A stretch of 64,000 nt of DNA from assembly GCF_017355875.1 (NCBI RefSeq), contig NZ_JAFEWC010000001.1:1612001-1676000 (forward strand), read 5' to 3'. Below are positions 17,398-25,697 of the stretch, piece by piece. The position numbers and the translations under genes are program-made. A model generated the notes under the pieces. The model ran no database searches and was not told where the DNA came from. It worked only from the letters and a program-made list of their open reading frames with translations. The first letter of the stretch is position 1. Each line of letters starts with the position of its first letter. Source of the DNA: Aridibaculum aurantiacum. Its GTDB lineage: Bacteria > Bacteroidota > Bacteroidia > Chitinophagales > Chitinophagaceae.

Positions 17398-18012
17398 TTA
17401 TTGTATAAAAAATGAAATGATACCAGTAGCAACTAAAGTCACTCCTGTTATTATACCTGCATTGTGTTCTATTGAATGCCAATTCAATTTTAGTAAGCCC
17501 TTGTAAGCGTAGCGAACAAGCAGCATCATGCCTGTTGTTGTAATTACTAAATACATAAGGGCAATAAGCACTACAAGCCACCCGGCTTGTGTGCCTGCTA
17601 ATAGAAAATATGCTTCAATCTCCATACATGGAGAAAGGAACATTGCTATTGTCAAAGCTGTTATTATTGCTTTTTTAGACTTCTTTCTTTTTAATTCACT
17701 ATCTACATGAAAATGCTTGTGCCTGTGATGCCGGTAAATGAATATTAAGCCTATAGATATAAGTATAACAGGAGCTATTATGTTTGTGAAGTGGGTTACT
17801 CTATCATCGAGCTTAGCACCTAATACACCTAACAAGACACCGATAAGGATTGTACTTACGCCATGTGCTAAAGCACAAATCAGTGTAACTTTTGTAACCT
17901 CTTGTATTGACCAATGCTCTTTCCTCCCTATAGCAATTACAGGCAACCAATGATTAGGTATTACTGCATGAAGCAAACTGATTATTAAAGCACCTGTAAT
18001 TATTGAAATCAT
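17398..18012 (-). CDS. NicO/RcnA-like membrane metal exporter (putative)
   Basis: A 204-aa protein with about six hydrophobic spans. The first carries HAVIPNHWLPVIAI and the third ALAHGVSTILIG; such His-in-helix signatures are seen in nickel/cobalt transporters of the NicO/RcnA/HupE type. A His-rich loop (YRHHRHKHFHVD) follows. Its position between metal efflux genes supports metal export. The exact family is uncertain; sulfite exporter-like or urease-accessory-like permeases are alternatives. It overlaps the methyltransferase gene by four bases. Confidence 0.6.
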   Translation of the reverse strand: MISIITGALIISLLHAVIPNHWLPVIAIGRKEHWSIQEVTKVTLICALAHGVSTILIGVLLGVLGAKLDDRVTHFTNIIAPVILISIGLIFIYRHHRHKHFHVDSELKRKKSKKAIITALTIAMFLSPCMEIEAYFLLAGTQAGWLVVLIALMYLVITTTGMMLLVRYAYKGLLKLNWHSIEHNAGIITGVTLVATGIISFFIQ

Positions 18013-18611
18013 AATAGTCTTCTTACTGTTCTTTTGTATTCGGTATAAACTGTGCCATGTTGTTTTATTAAGAACTCTTCTTCCAATCGTATTTGAATTT
18101 GTATGACGATGTAAGATGTAGCAGCTACAAAGAATGTAACTGTATCAGGAATGATTAAAAAGATACCTATGGTGCTAAGTATCATTCCTAAAAAAATAGG
18201 GTTACGTGATAAGCTGAAAAAACCATTTGTTATCAATTCTGTTCTGTTCTTTTCATCTATACCTATTCTCCAGGATTGCTTCATGTGGTATTGTGCAATT
18301 ACTATCCAGATAAGTGAAGCATGAATAATGAATAAGCCTGTGTATTGCAACCAATCTTTTTGAAGAAATGGAATTGGATTTAGGTATATATATGTGTTTG
18401 CAGATAAAGAGAATAACAGGACTGCTATAACAAGCAGCCCTGTTAACACTTTCATTATTGTTCCTATGTAATCATGTGCATTATCACTTTTACCGAAGGT
18501 TACAGGATTAATGCCTGTCTTCTTATAAACTCTTATACTTGGCAGAACGAAAGTGATAAGTAGGTACACAAGTAAGAAAAGCGGCAGATAGTATTTTAGG
18601 TATTGTAACAT
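18009..18611 (-). CDS. isoprenylcysteine/phospholipid methyltransferase-like membrane protein
   Basis: A 200-aa protein with four to five membrane spans and the C-terminal ICMT/PEMT signature: NGFFSLSRNPIFLGMILSTI followed by RLEEEFLIKQHGTVYTEY. Such proteins bind S-adenosylmethionine at the membrane. The family is often found inside czc-type operons, where its role is unknown. It is translationally coupled to the NicO-like gene and starts 9 bases after czcB. Confidence 0.75.
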   Translation of the reverse strand: MLQYLKYYLPLFLLVYLLITFVLPSIRVYKKTGINPVTFGKSDNAHDYIGTIMKVLTGLLVIAVLLFSLSANTYIYLNPIPFLQKDWLQYTGLFIIHASLIWIVIAQYHMKQSWRIGIDEKNRTELITNGFFSLSRNPIFLGMILSTIGIFLIIPDTVTFFVAATSYIVIQIQIRLEEEFLIKQHGTVYTEYKRTVRRLL

Positions 18612-18620
18612 AGAAATAGT

Positions 18621-19859
18621 TTAGTGTTCGTGTCCTCCTGTATTTGTCATTTTGGCTAAGGCAAAGAATGCGCCTTTAGTAATAATCTTTGTTTGTGGTG
18701 GAAGGTCTTTTAATAGTTTGACCTCGGTATACCCTACGTCTGTTGCGCCCTTAATAACTGCTATTCTTTCAAAATTTGTTGTTGCATGACTTTCACCTTC
18801 TTTATGTCCTGCCTCTTTTTCTTCATGACCTTCTTCCTTTTCGCCTTCCTCATGATGTTCTTCTTCTGCCGTTGTTAATACAAAAATGTAATCCTGTCCT
18901 TGTGAGTTTACAATTGCCTCTGTTGGTACAGCAGGAACAACGTTAGTGCCTATACTTATTACTGCGGTTATATTCATGCCTTCAATCAATCCTGTTTTAT
19001 CACCCATCACCACTGCATGAATTGGAACTGTTTTCGTTTCATTTGCAAAGGCTGTACCTATCGAATATATCTGTGCATCATACTCTTTGCCTGGATTGTT
19101 AGTTAAGGTGAAATGTATTGTTTGGTTTGCATGAAGCCTTGGCAAGTCTTTCTCAAAAACAAATAAGTCGAGGTGCAACCTTGAATTGTTTACTATTTCT
19201 GCAAGAGGTGTTGAAGGGTCTACATTGGAACCAATTTGAGCAATTACATTGCTTACTGTGCCACTTATAGGGGCTGTAATGGTAAGGGTAGTAATAATGT
19301 TTCCTCTACCTACACTGCTTGCAGATATACCCATTGCACTCAACTGCTTTTGCAGCGAATTTCTGGTTACCCTTAGCGTTGCCAATTCTGTTTGTACTCT
19401 TTGTACATTCTTCAATGGTGCTGCATCACCAGCTACCAGTTCTCTTTGCCTTTTATATTCAATTTCTGCAAGGCTAATTTGTGCATTTACTGTCTGTAAT
19501 TGTTGTTGCAGGTTAGCAACATCAGGATTTACAATTGTAGCTACAACCTGTCCTTTCTTTACGTATTTGCCGGGATGGATAAGCAATGTTTTTATCACTC
19601 CACTGTTAACAGATGTAATGAAAGCCTTGTTCTCATTTGGAACAGATAACATACCATTTGCCTTGATTGATGTTTGCAGGTTTTTAAGCTCAATTGTACC
19701 TAATTGTATACCTGCTGTTTTTATCTGTTCTTCAGTAAGAGAAACAATGGTGCCTGGTGCTTCTTCGTGGTGCTCTTCTTCCTTTACTGTTTCCGTCTTC
19801 TTGTTACCACAAGAGGCAAGCAGGTTTAGGATGGTTATTATTAAAAATAATTTCTTCAT
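18621..19859 (-). CDS. czcB: RND efflux periplasmic adaptor (CzcB-like), lipoprotein
   Basis: A 412-aa membrane-fusion protein linking the RND pump to the outer-membrane channel. It has lipobox LLASC, paired lipoyl-like half-motifs (GVIKTLLIHPGKYVKKGQVV and APISGTVSNVIAQIGSNVD) and a central coiled-coil hairpin (QQQLQTVNAQISLAEIEYKR). A His/Glu-rich insert near residues 335-360 (EEEHHEEGEKEEGHEEKEAG) could buffer metal. It starts 5 bases after the pump gene. Confidence 0.9.
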   Translation of the reverse strand: MKKLFLIITILNLLASCGNKKTETVKEEEHHEEAPGTIVSLTEEQIKTAGIQLGTIELKNLQTSIKANGMLSVPNENKAFITSVNSGVIKTLLIHPGKYVKKGQVVATIVNPDVANLQQQLQTVNAQISLAEIEYKRQRELVAGDAAPLKNVQRVQTELATLRVTRNSLQKQLSAMGISASSVGRGNIITTLTITAPISGTVSNVIAQIGSNVDPSTPLAEIVNNSRLHLDLFVFEKDLPRLHANQTIHFTLTNNPGKEYDAQIYSIGTAFANETKTVPIHAVVMGDKTGLIEGMNITAVISIGTNVVPAVPTEAIVNSQGQDYIFVLTTAEEEHHEEGEKEEGHEEKEAGHKEGESHATTNFERIAVIKGATDVGYTEVKLLKDLPPQTKIITKGAFFALAKMTNTGGHEH

Positions 19860-19864
19860 TTCAG

Positions 19865-22800
19865 TTATTTATTTAAATAGAAGTTTAGTTGTATTGCTGA
19901 TTGGTTGTACTGGTTTAGTACCTCCAAATAGTTTCTCTGAATGTCTATTGCTTGTGTTAGGTATTGTGTTAGTTCAGCGAAATTTATTTCGCCTCCACGA
20001 TAAGCAAGGTTTGATGACTTTATGATTTTTTCAGCCTGTGCAAGTCCTGTGCTTTCATAGTATGTAAGCAGTTCCAAATCTTTTTGAAGCTGTATGTACG
20101 CCTGGCTGTAGTTTGTTCTTAATGCTTGCCTTTCGTAATCAAGTATACTTTGCTGGTAGCTTCGTTCTAACTCCGCTGCTCTTACTCTATTCTTATATGT
20201 TTTAGAAGCAAAAAGTGGAATACCTACACTAACTGAAAAACCTGAAAAGGGATTAGACAAACCGTACAACCTTTGAGAAAAAAACCTTCCTTCAAAGTTT
20301 GGTTTTCGGTTCTGCTGTTGAACATTCAATTCTGCCTGTGCAATAGAAATGTTTTGTTGCTGTAATTGTAATTGAGGATGTGTATTAAAAGTCGTATCTA
20401 AAAAATCTACCTGTATTCTTTGAACTGTTGTGGTATCAGGCAGGTAAATGCCTGTAGTATTAAGAACCCTTTTTAAGACTTCCTGCTGTGTTTGAATATC
20501 TCTTTGTAACAGGCTTAGTTGTACCGTTGTTTCTCTTGCCCTTGCCATTGCAGAAAGGCTGTCAAGCCCTGCACTCTCACCTGTCTTAACCCTTAGCACT
20601 GCTGCTTTAGCTAATGATGTGTAAATGCTATCTAATCTTTGCCAAAGAAGCTGCTTGCTCTGCAAGTACCACAAGTTGTAATAGGTCGCCTGCAATTCTC
20701 TTCTAATTTCTAATGCTCTTATCTGTTTTGAGATTTCAACTGACTTTACCTGTTCCTGCAACAAGTTCCTTCTTGCCCTGTATACGGATGGCAGTTCAAT
20801 GCTTTGTGATAAGCCTATTTTAAGAATGCCTTTCGGGTCTTGTGGGTTAATGTCTTCGTTCTCTATGAAAGCTCCTGTTCTTGGGATGTCAAGCCATGTG
20901 CCCTGCAATGTTCTGCTGCGCTGTATTTGCAAATCACTTGCTCTTATCTGAAGGTTATTTCTTAACGCTGTATCAAATGCAGCATTGAATGAAATACGAT
21001 TGGCTGCACCCGGACTTTGAGCAAATATTGATTGAGAAATAAAGACTGCTAAAAGTAGTGTTACCACTTTTGGTAACGTTGTATTTAATTTCATCTTTGG
21101 TTTTGTAAAGAGGATATATAGTATAGGTATAACAACTAAGGTGAGTAGTGTAGCCGTTACTAAGCCACCGATTACTACGGTAGCCAATGGTCTTTGTACT
21201 TCTGCACCTGCACCTGATGAAATAGCCATCGGCAAAAAACCTAATGAAGCAACTGCTGCTGTCATCAATACGGGTCTAAGCCTGATTTTTGTTCCTTCTT
21301 TTACTCTTGCTATTATATCATCCCATCCTTCTTTTTCTAACTGGTTGAATGTTCCTATAAGTACTATACCATTTAAAACTGCTACACCAAACAATGCAAT
21401 AAAACCTACACCTGCTGAAATGCTAAAAGGCATACCTCTAAGCAGTAGTGCAAACACACCACCTATTGCCGACATTGGTATAGCTGTAAAGATTAGTGTT
21501 GCCTGTTTTGCAGAATGGAATGTGAAGTAAAGCAGAATGAAAATTAATAGCAGTGCCGCAGGTACTGCAATCTGCAATCTTGCAGATGCTTTCTCTAAGT
21601 TTTCAAATGTTCCACCATAAGTAAAGTAATAACCGGCAGGCAGTTTGAATGTGCTTAGTTTGGCTTGTATGTCTTTTACTACTGATTGTACATCCCTGTC
21701 TTTTACATTAAAGCCTACTACAACTCTTCGCTTAGCATCTTCACGACTAATTTGTGCAGGACCTTCTTTGAACTCAACAGAAGCAACTTGGTTTAAAGGG
21801 ATTTGATTACCTCCCGTTGTTGGTATGTATAAGTTGGCAACATCTTCAATTGATGAACGATAGGTTGTATCAAGTCTTACTACTAAATCAAACTTTCTTT
21901 CGTTCTCAAAAACAACTCCTGCTGCCTGACCTGCAAAGGCTGTACTCACTACCTTATTTATGTCTTCTATGTTTAAACCGTAGTTTGCAATCCTGCTTCT
22001 ATCGTATGTAATGGTTATTTGAGGTAAGCCTTCAATTCTTTCGATTTGTGGTTCTGTTGCTCCTTCCACTGATTGAATTACTTTGCCTATTCTTGGTGCT
22101 AAAGCAGCTAATGTATCTATGTTCTCCCCAAATATTTTAATAGCTACATCTTGCCGTACACCTGTCATCAATTCATTAAAACGCATTTGAATTGGTTGGT
22201 TGGCTTCAAAGAAAATACCTGGTATTGCTTCCAGTTTCTCTAACATCATTTCAGCTAATTCCTTGTAATCTTCGGTTGTTGTCCATTCGTCTTTGTCTTT
22301 AAGAACAATGATTAAATCACTTGCTTCAGGTGGCATCGGGTCTGTTGGTACTTCTGCACTTCCTGTTCTGCCAATTACTTCTTTTACTTCAGGAAATGCT
22401 TTTATTATTCTTGATGCCTGCATTGATGTTTCAATACTCTGGGACAATGAAGAGCCCTGGGGTAAGATGCAGTGAAAGGCATAATCGCCTTCTTCTAATT
22501 GTGGTATGAACTCACCACCCATACGGGTGAAAATGACAATAGAAATGATAGTTAGAACGGCTGCAGCCGTGATAACAATGTACTTCATTCTGATAGCTGC
22601 ATTTAGAACCGGAGCATATAACTTCTGAAAGAAGTTTATCATTCTATCTGAAAAGGTGACCTTATGACTTATCTTCTTCGATAAGAAGGCGGCTGAAATC
22701 ATTGGTATGTATGTAAGCGAAAGAATTAATGCACCTAAGATGGCAAAGCCTACAGTCTGCGCCATTGGTCTGAACATCTTGCCTTCAATGCCTACGAGGG

Positions 22801-24190
22801 TTAGTATTGGTATATAAACTATAAGGATAATGATTTCACCGAATGCTGCACTGCTTCTTATTCTGGATGCTGATTGATATACTTCTTCATCCATTTCTTT
22901 TTGAGTAAGTACTTTATTTGATTTTCTTGTAGCTAAGTGGTGCAGGGTTGCTTCAACAATGATTACTGCACCGTCTACTATTAAACCAAAATCAATAGCG
23001 CCTAAGCTCATCAGGTTTGCTGATACTCCAAATACATTCATCAATCCTAAAGCAAATAGTAAGGCTAATGGAATAGCTGAAGCAACAATTAACCCTGCCC
23101 TTAGATTTCCTAAAAACAGTACTAATACAAATATTACAATCAATGCCCCTTCAACAAGGTTGGTTTCAACTGTTGATATTGCCCGGCTTACAAGTGAGGT
23201 TCTATCTAAGTAAGGTTCTATTAGTACATCAGGTGGAAGTGACTTTTTTATAACTTCCATTCTTTCTTTTACACGGGCTACTACTTCTGCACTGTTGCTA
23301 CCTTTTAGCATCATAACAATACCACCTACAACCTCGCTTTCACCGTTTCTTGTCATTGCTCCATAACGTGTAGCATGACCAAAACGAACATCAGCAACAT
23401 TGCTTATCATGGTAGGGATGCCGTTTGTATTCTTGACAACTATTCGCCCTATGTCTTCCAAAGAAGTAACTAAACCAATGCCTCTTATGAAATAAGCATT
23501 TGGCTTTTTGTCTATGTATGCACCGCCTGTATTGGCATTGTTCTTCTCAAGTGCTTCAAAAATTTCTGCAACACTTACATTTAATGCTTTTAACCTGTTG
23601 GGGTCTACAGCTACTTCATACTGTTTCAACATTCCGCCGAAGCTGTTAACTTCTGCTACTCCGGGTGTTCCGTAAAGCTGCCTTGCAACTATCCAGTCCT
23701 GCATTGTTCTTAGGTCGCTGGAAGTATACTTGTGTTCACTGCCCTTTTTAGGATGTAAGACGTATTCAAATATCTGCCCTAATCCTGTGCTTACTGGTGC
23801 TAACTCCGGCTTGCCTAAACCTTCAGGTATCTGGTCTTCGGCTTCCTTTAGTCTTTCATTTATAAGTTGCCGTGCAAAGTATATGTCTACATCATCGCTA
23901 AAAACAACGGTGATTACTGAAAGACCAAACCTTGAAATAGAACGAACTTCTTCAAGGTCGGGAAGGTTGGCAATACTTTGCTCTATGGGGTAGGTAATAA
24001 ATTGCTCTACCTCCTGGCTTGCCAAGGTTGGAGCATTGGTAATTATCTGAACCTGATTATTTGTAATATCCGGCACTGCATCTATCGGCAGTTTTGTTGC
24101 ACTCCATACACCCCATGCAATGAGGGCTATTGTCATTACGCCAATGACAAGTTTGTTTTTTATACTGAACAGTATAATCTTATCTAACAT
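19865..24190 (-). CDS. czcA: CzcA-type heavy-metal RND pump fused to a TolC/CzcC-like channel
   Basis: A 1441-aa fusion. Residues 1 to about 1035 are a complete HME-RND transporter with the CzcA proton/metal signature DFGLIVDGAVIIVE in TM4, which points to Zn/Co/Cd/Ni rather than Cu/Ag. Residues from about 1059 form an outer-membrane efflux protein with long coiled-coil repeats. The joint contains a signal-peptide-like stretch, VVTLLLAVFISQSIFAQ, ending at residue 1058. The precursor may thus be cut so that pump and channel reach different membranes. No stop or frameshift lies at the joint. Similar fusions exist in other Bacteroidota. Confidence 0.92.
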   Translation of the reverse strand: MLDKIILFSIKNKLVIGVMTIALIAWGVWSATKLPIDAVPDITNNQVQIITNAPTLASQEVEQFITYPIEQSIANLPDLEEVRSISRFGLSVITVVFSDDVDIYFARQLINERLKEAEDQIPEGLGKPELAPVSTGLGQIFEYVLHPKKGSEHKYTSSDLRTMQDWIVARQLYGTPGVAEVNSFGGMLKQYEVAVDPNRLKALNVSVAEIFEALEKNNANTGGAYIDKKPNAYFIRGIGLVTSLEDIGRIVVKNTNGIPTMISNVADVRFGHATRYGAMTRNGESEVVGGIVMMLKGSNSAEVVARVKERMEVIKKSLPPDVLIEPYLDRTSLVSRAISTVETNLVEGALIVIFVLVLFLGNLRAGLIVASAIPLALLFALGLMNVFGVSANLMSLGAIDFGLIVDGAVIIVEATLHHLATRKSNKVLTQKEMDEEVYQSASRIRSSAAFGEIIILIVYIPILTLVGIEGKMFRPMAQTVGFAILGALILSLTYIPMISAAFLSKKISHKVTFSDRMINFFQKLYAPVLNAAIRMKYIVITAAAVLTIISIVIFTRMGGEFIPQLEEGDYAFHCILPQGSSLSQSIETSMQASRIIKAFPEVKEVIGRTGSAEVPTDPMPPEASDLIIVLKDKDEWTTTEDYKELAEMMLEKLEAIPGIFFEANQPIQMRFNELMTGVRQDVAIKIFGENIDTLAALAPRIGKVIQSVEGATEPQIERIEGLPQITITYDRSRIANYGLNIEDINKVVSTAFAGQAAGVVFENERKFDLVVRLDTTYRSSIEDVANLYIPTTGGNQIPLNQVASVEFKEGPAQISREDAKRRVVVGFNVKDRDVQSVVKDIQAKLSTFKLPAGYYFTYGGTFENLEKASARLQIAVPAALLLIFILLYFTFHSAKQATLIFTAIPMSAIGGVFALLLRGMPFSISAGVGFIALFGVAVLNGIVLIGTFNQLEKEGWDDIIARVKEGTKIRLRPVLMTAAVASLGFLPMAISSGAGAEVQRPLATVVIGGLVTATLLTLVVIPILYILFTKPKMKLNTTLPKVVTLLLAVFISQSIFAQSPGAANRISFNAAFDTALRNNLQIRASDLQIQRSRTLQGTWLDIPRTGAFIENEDINPQDPKGILKIGLSQSIELPSVYRARRNLLQEQVKSVEISKQIRALEIRRELQATYYNLWYLQSKQLLWQRLDSIYTSLAKAAVLRVKTGESAGLDSLSAMARARETTVQLSLLQRDIQTQQEVLKRVLNTTGIYLPDTTTVQRIQVDFLDTTFNTHPQLQLQQQNISIAQAELNVQQQNRKPNFEGRFFSQRLYGLSNPFSGFSVSVGIPLFASKTYKNRVRAAELERSYQQSILDYERQALRTNYSQAYIQLQKDLELLTYYESTGLAQAEKIIKSSNLAYRGGEINFAELTQYLTQAIDIQRNYLEVLNQYNQSAIQLNFYLNK

Positions 24191-24271
24191 TATATAACCT
24201 TTCTAAACGTGAAATAATACACGCCTAAACAGCCGAACAGGCTGAAAAGCATTCTGGTAAAAATGAGAAGG

Positions 24272-24589
24272 TTATACTAAGCGGGGGGGCTGCCAAATAG
24301 GTAAGACAATTTCTATGACTTCCTTTGGAAGGAAACTTGTCTCGTGACTTTGAGAGTAGGTAGGTACTTTAGTTACAATTGCAAGAGTATGGTTAATTGA
24401 GAAACCTGCACAGCAGGCACAATGACAAAAAGGAGAGCAAGCATCCTCTTCCTGATGGTCTGGCTGGTCTGCCGTCTTCGTTATTTCTGTCTTTGCTTTT
24501 GGGTCTTTAGGGGCAGCACCGGTATCAGCACAAGGCATGACGCTAAGTGCTAAGACAAGAAAAGCCATTATGAAAGCAAAGAATTTCAT
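24272..24589 (-). CDS. DUF6660-like small Cys/His protein leading the czc operon
   Basis: A 105-aa protein from the ATG at 24589. It has a hydrophobic signal (MKFFAFIMAFLVLALSVMPC) and a cysteine cluster DACSPFCHCACCAGF. This resembles the DUF6660 family, which I recall at the head of Bacteroidota czc operons. It is likely periplasmic and metal-binding, though its role is unknown. The frame is open to 24790, but upstream codons have no signal-like character and overlie a promoter. Confidence 0.7.
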   Translation of the reverse strand: MKFFAFIMAFLVLALSVMPCADTGAAPKDPKAKTEITKTADQPDHQEEDACSPFCHCACCAGFSINHTLAIVTKVPTYSQSHETSFLPKEVIEIVLPIWQPPRLV

Positions 24590-24595
24590 CGGGTG

Positions 24596-24628
24596 CAAAG
24601 GTAACGCTCCTGAACAATTAAAGACAAA
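24596..24628 (-). promoter_or_regulatory. Promoter of the metal efflux operon
   Basis: On the minus strand TTTG (24628-24625), 21 bases, then TACCTTTG (24603-24596). The mRNA would begin close to the start codon at 24589, suggesting a very short leader. Confidence 0.55.
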
Positions 24629-24667
24629 TGAATATTTGTAGCGTTGTTGCAAGGGGTTTCTGAAATT

Positions 24668-24691
24668 AAAAAAGCCCCCTAAAAAGGGAGC
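24668..24691 (-). terminator. Terminator facing the metal operon
   Basis: On the minus strand GCTCCCT-TTTT-AGGGGGC (one G-U pair) is followed by six T. It would end transcripts coming from the Argonaute side before the czc promoter. Confidence 0.65.
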
Positions 24692-24907
24692 TGTGAAAGA
24701 TAACAACGATGCTGACGAACCAGTTGGTGCAAGTACATGCCTGAAGCCGGCAAATGAAACACACGAACATAAGTGCGACGGTGCTGCCAATGAAAGGAAT
24801 AATGAGGCGGTGTAGTAAGGCTAAGTGAGTAAGCATAACCGATGAAACGTGCAGACTTGGACATAACGTAAATTTTAAATGATGAAAATAAAATGACGCT
24901 ATGCCTA
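24692..24907 (+). ncRNA. G/A-rich non-coding stretch next to element copy 2
   Basis: No convincing gene lies here. The plus strand has the same G/A-rich, hairpin-prone character as 11100-12150 (for example GCCGGC and short GAA-loop hairpins). It may be part of the same RNA as the element that follows. No long perfect stem was found. Confidence 0.3.
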
Positions 24908-25071
24908 AATTGCCGTCATTCCCAAGCCAAAAGGAAACGGAATAAATGAAGGCTTCTGTGTGTGGAATTGTGTTTATGCCGTAGTCTTTTGGCTGTCCGG
25001 CTCTGGCTTAGTTTGGATTTATGCAACTGCCGGGACGGCAATTAACTTTGTGGAAGATTTTATTTGGAAAA
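24908..25071 (+). ncRNA. Conserved structured element, copy 2
   Basis: P1 is AATTGCCGTC/GACGGCAATT (24908-24917, 25034-25043), unrelated in sequence to P1 of copy 1 but perfectly paired. P2 is AGCCAAAAG/CTTTTGGCT (24925-24933, 24986-24994). Its two outer pairs differ from copy 1 by compensatory changes (TT/AA to AG/CT). P3 and its 52-base hairpin interval are almost identical to copy 1. TAACTTTG (25043), 13 bases and TTGGAAAA (25064) follow as in copy 1. Transcripts of the minus-strand Argonaute unit would run antisense through it. Confidence 0.7.
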
Positions 25072-25108
25072 CTCGTACTCGATAGCTGGTATACTTTTAG
25101 GTTGGAGC

Positions 25109-25687
25109 TTATTCCTGCCTTACTAAAGTACCTTCCACTTCGTTAGTACAGCTATTGTAAATGTCAATAGGGGCAAGGTTAGCGTATACTATTTTTAACG
25201 TTTTTTCATCTAACATTTCAAAGGAACGAGCATTATTCATTTTTTCAATTGTATTGAGATAGCACTTAGTAGAATACTTGTTCACAATACTGAAGTTCGC
25301 ATCTAAAAGAATAAACCTCGGTTCGCCGCTTCTTCGTGTATCGATAATAGAAATATTTTCAGGAATGCTATACTCTGCCCAGTTTTCATTTTGGTGTTCA
25401 TCATGCTTGTTTATTGACGAAAATATATTTCTATAGCAATGTGATGCACCTGGATTTAAAATATATTCATAGCCTTCAACCTCACCCTTCAATCTATAGC
25501 CATCACCTTCGGTTGTTCTTTGCCACATCATTATTCCACCTTCATCATGAGACGGACCTAAAATTAGACCTCCTTTAGTGCCATTAATTGCCCAGCCTTT
25601 GGCAACATAGTCTTCCATTGTTGGAAGTGAAAAAAACATATCATAGAAATACATGTGACAGCTATAAATTGAGGTTATGAAAATCAA
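25109..25687 (-). CDS. putative lipoprotein downstream of the Argonaute, unknown function
   Basis: A 192-aa protein starting 10 bases after the Argonaute stop, apparently from TTG at 25687. The first residues MIFITSIYSC look like a short lipoprotein signal with lipobox IYSC; the frame stays open upstream into the Argonaute gene, so a longer signal is possible. The rest is soluble, with tryptophan- and glycine-containing beta patterns (GWAINGTKGGLILGPSHDEG, MMWQRTTEGDGYRLKGEVEG). I recognise no domain. Tight spacing suggests co-expression with the Argonaute, but a surface lipoprotein is an odd partner for a cytoplasmic nucleic-acid binder. Confidence 0.6.
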   Translation of the reverse strand: MIFITSIYSCHMYFYDMFFSLPTMEDYVAKGWAINGTKGGLILGPSHDEGGIMMWQRTTEGDGYRLKGEVEGYEYILNPGASHCYRNIFSSINKHDEHQNENWAEYSIPENISIIDTRRSGEPRFILLDANFSIVNKYSTKCYLNTIEKMNNARSFEMLDEKTLKIVYANLAPIDIYNSCTNEVEGTLVRQE

Positions 25688-25697
25688 AACAATTGTT

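Noticed and set aside
24590-24790. Long upstream extension of the DUF6660-like protein
   Set aside because: The extension covers the promoter and a terminator and lacks a signal; the internal ATG at 24589 starts a proper signal peptide.
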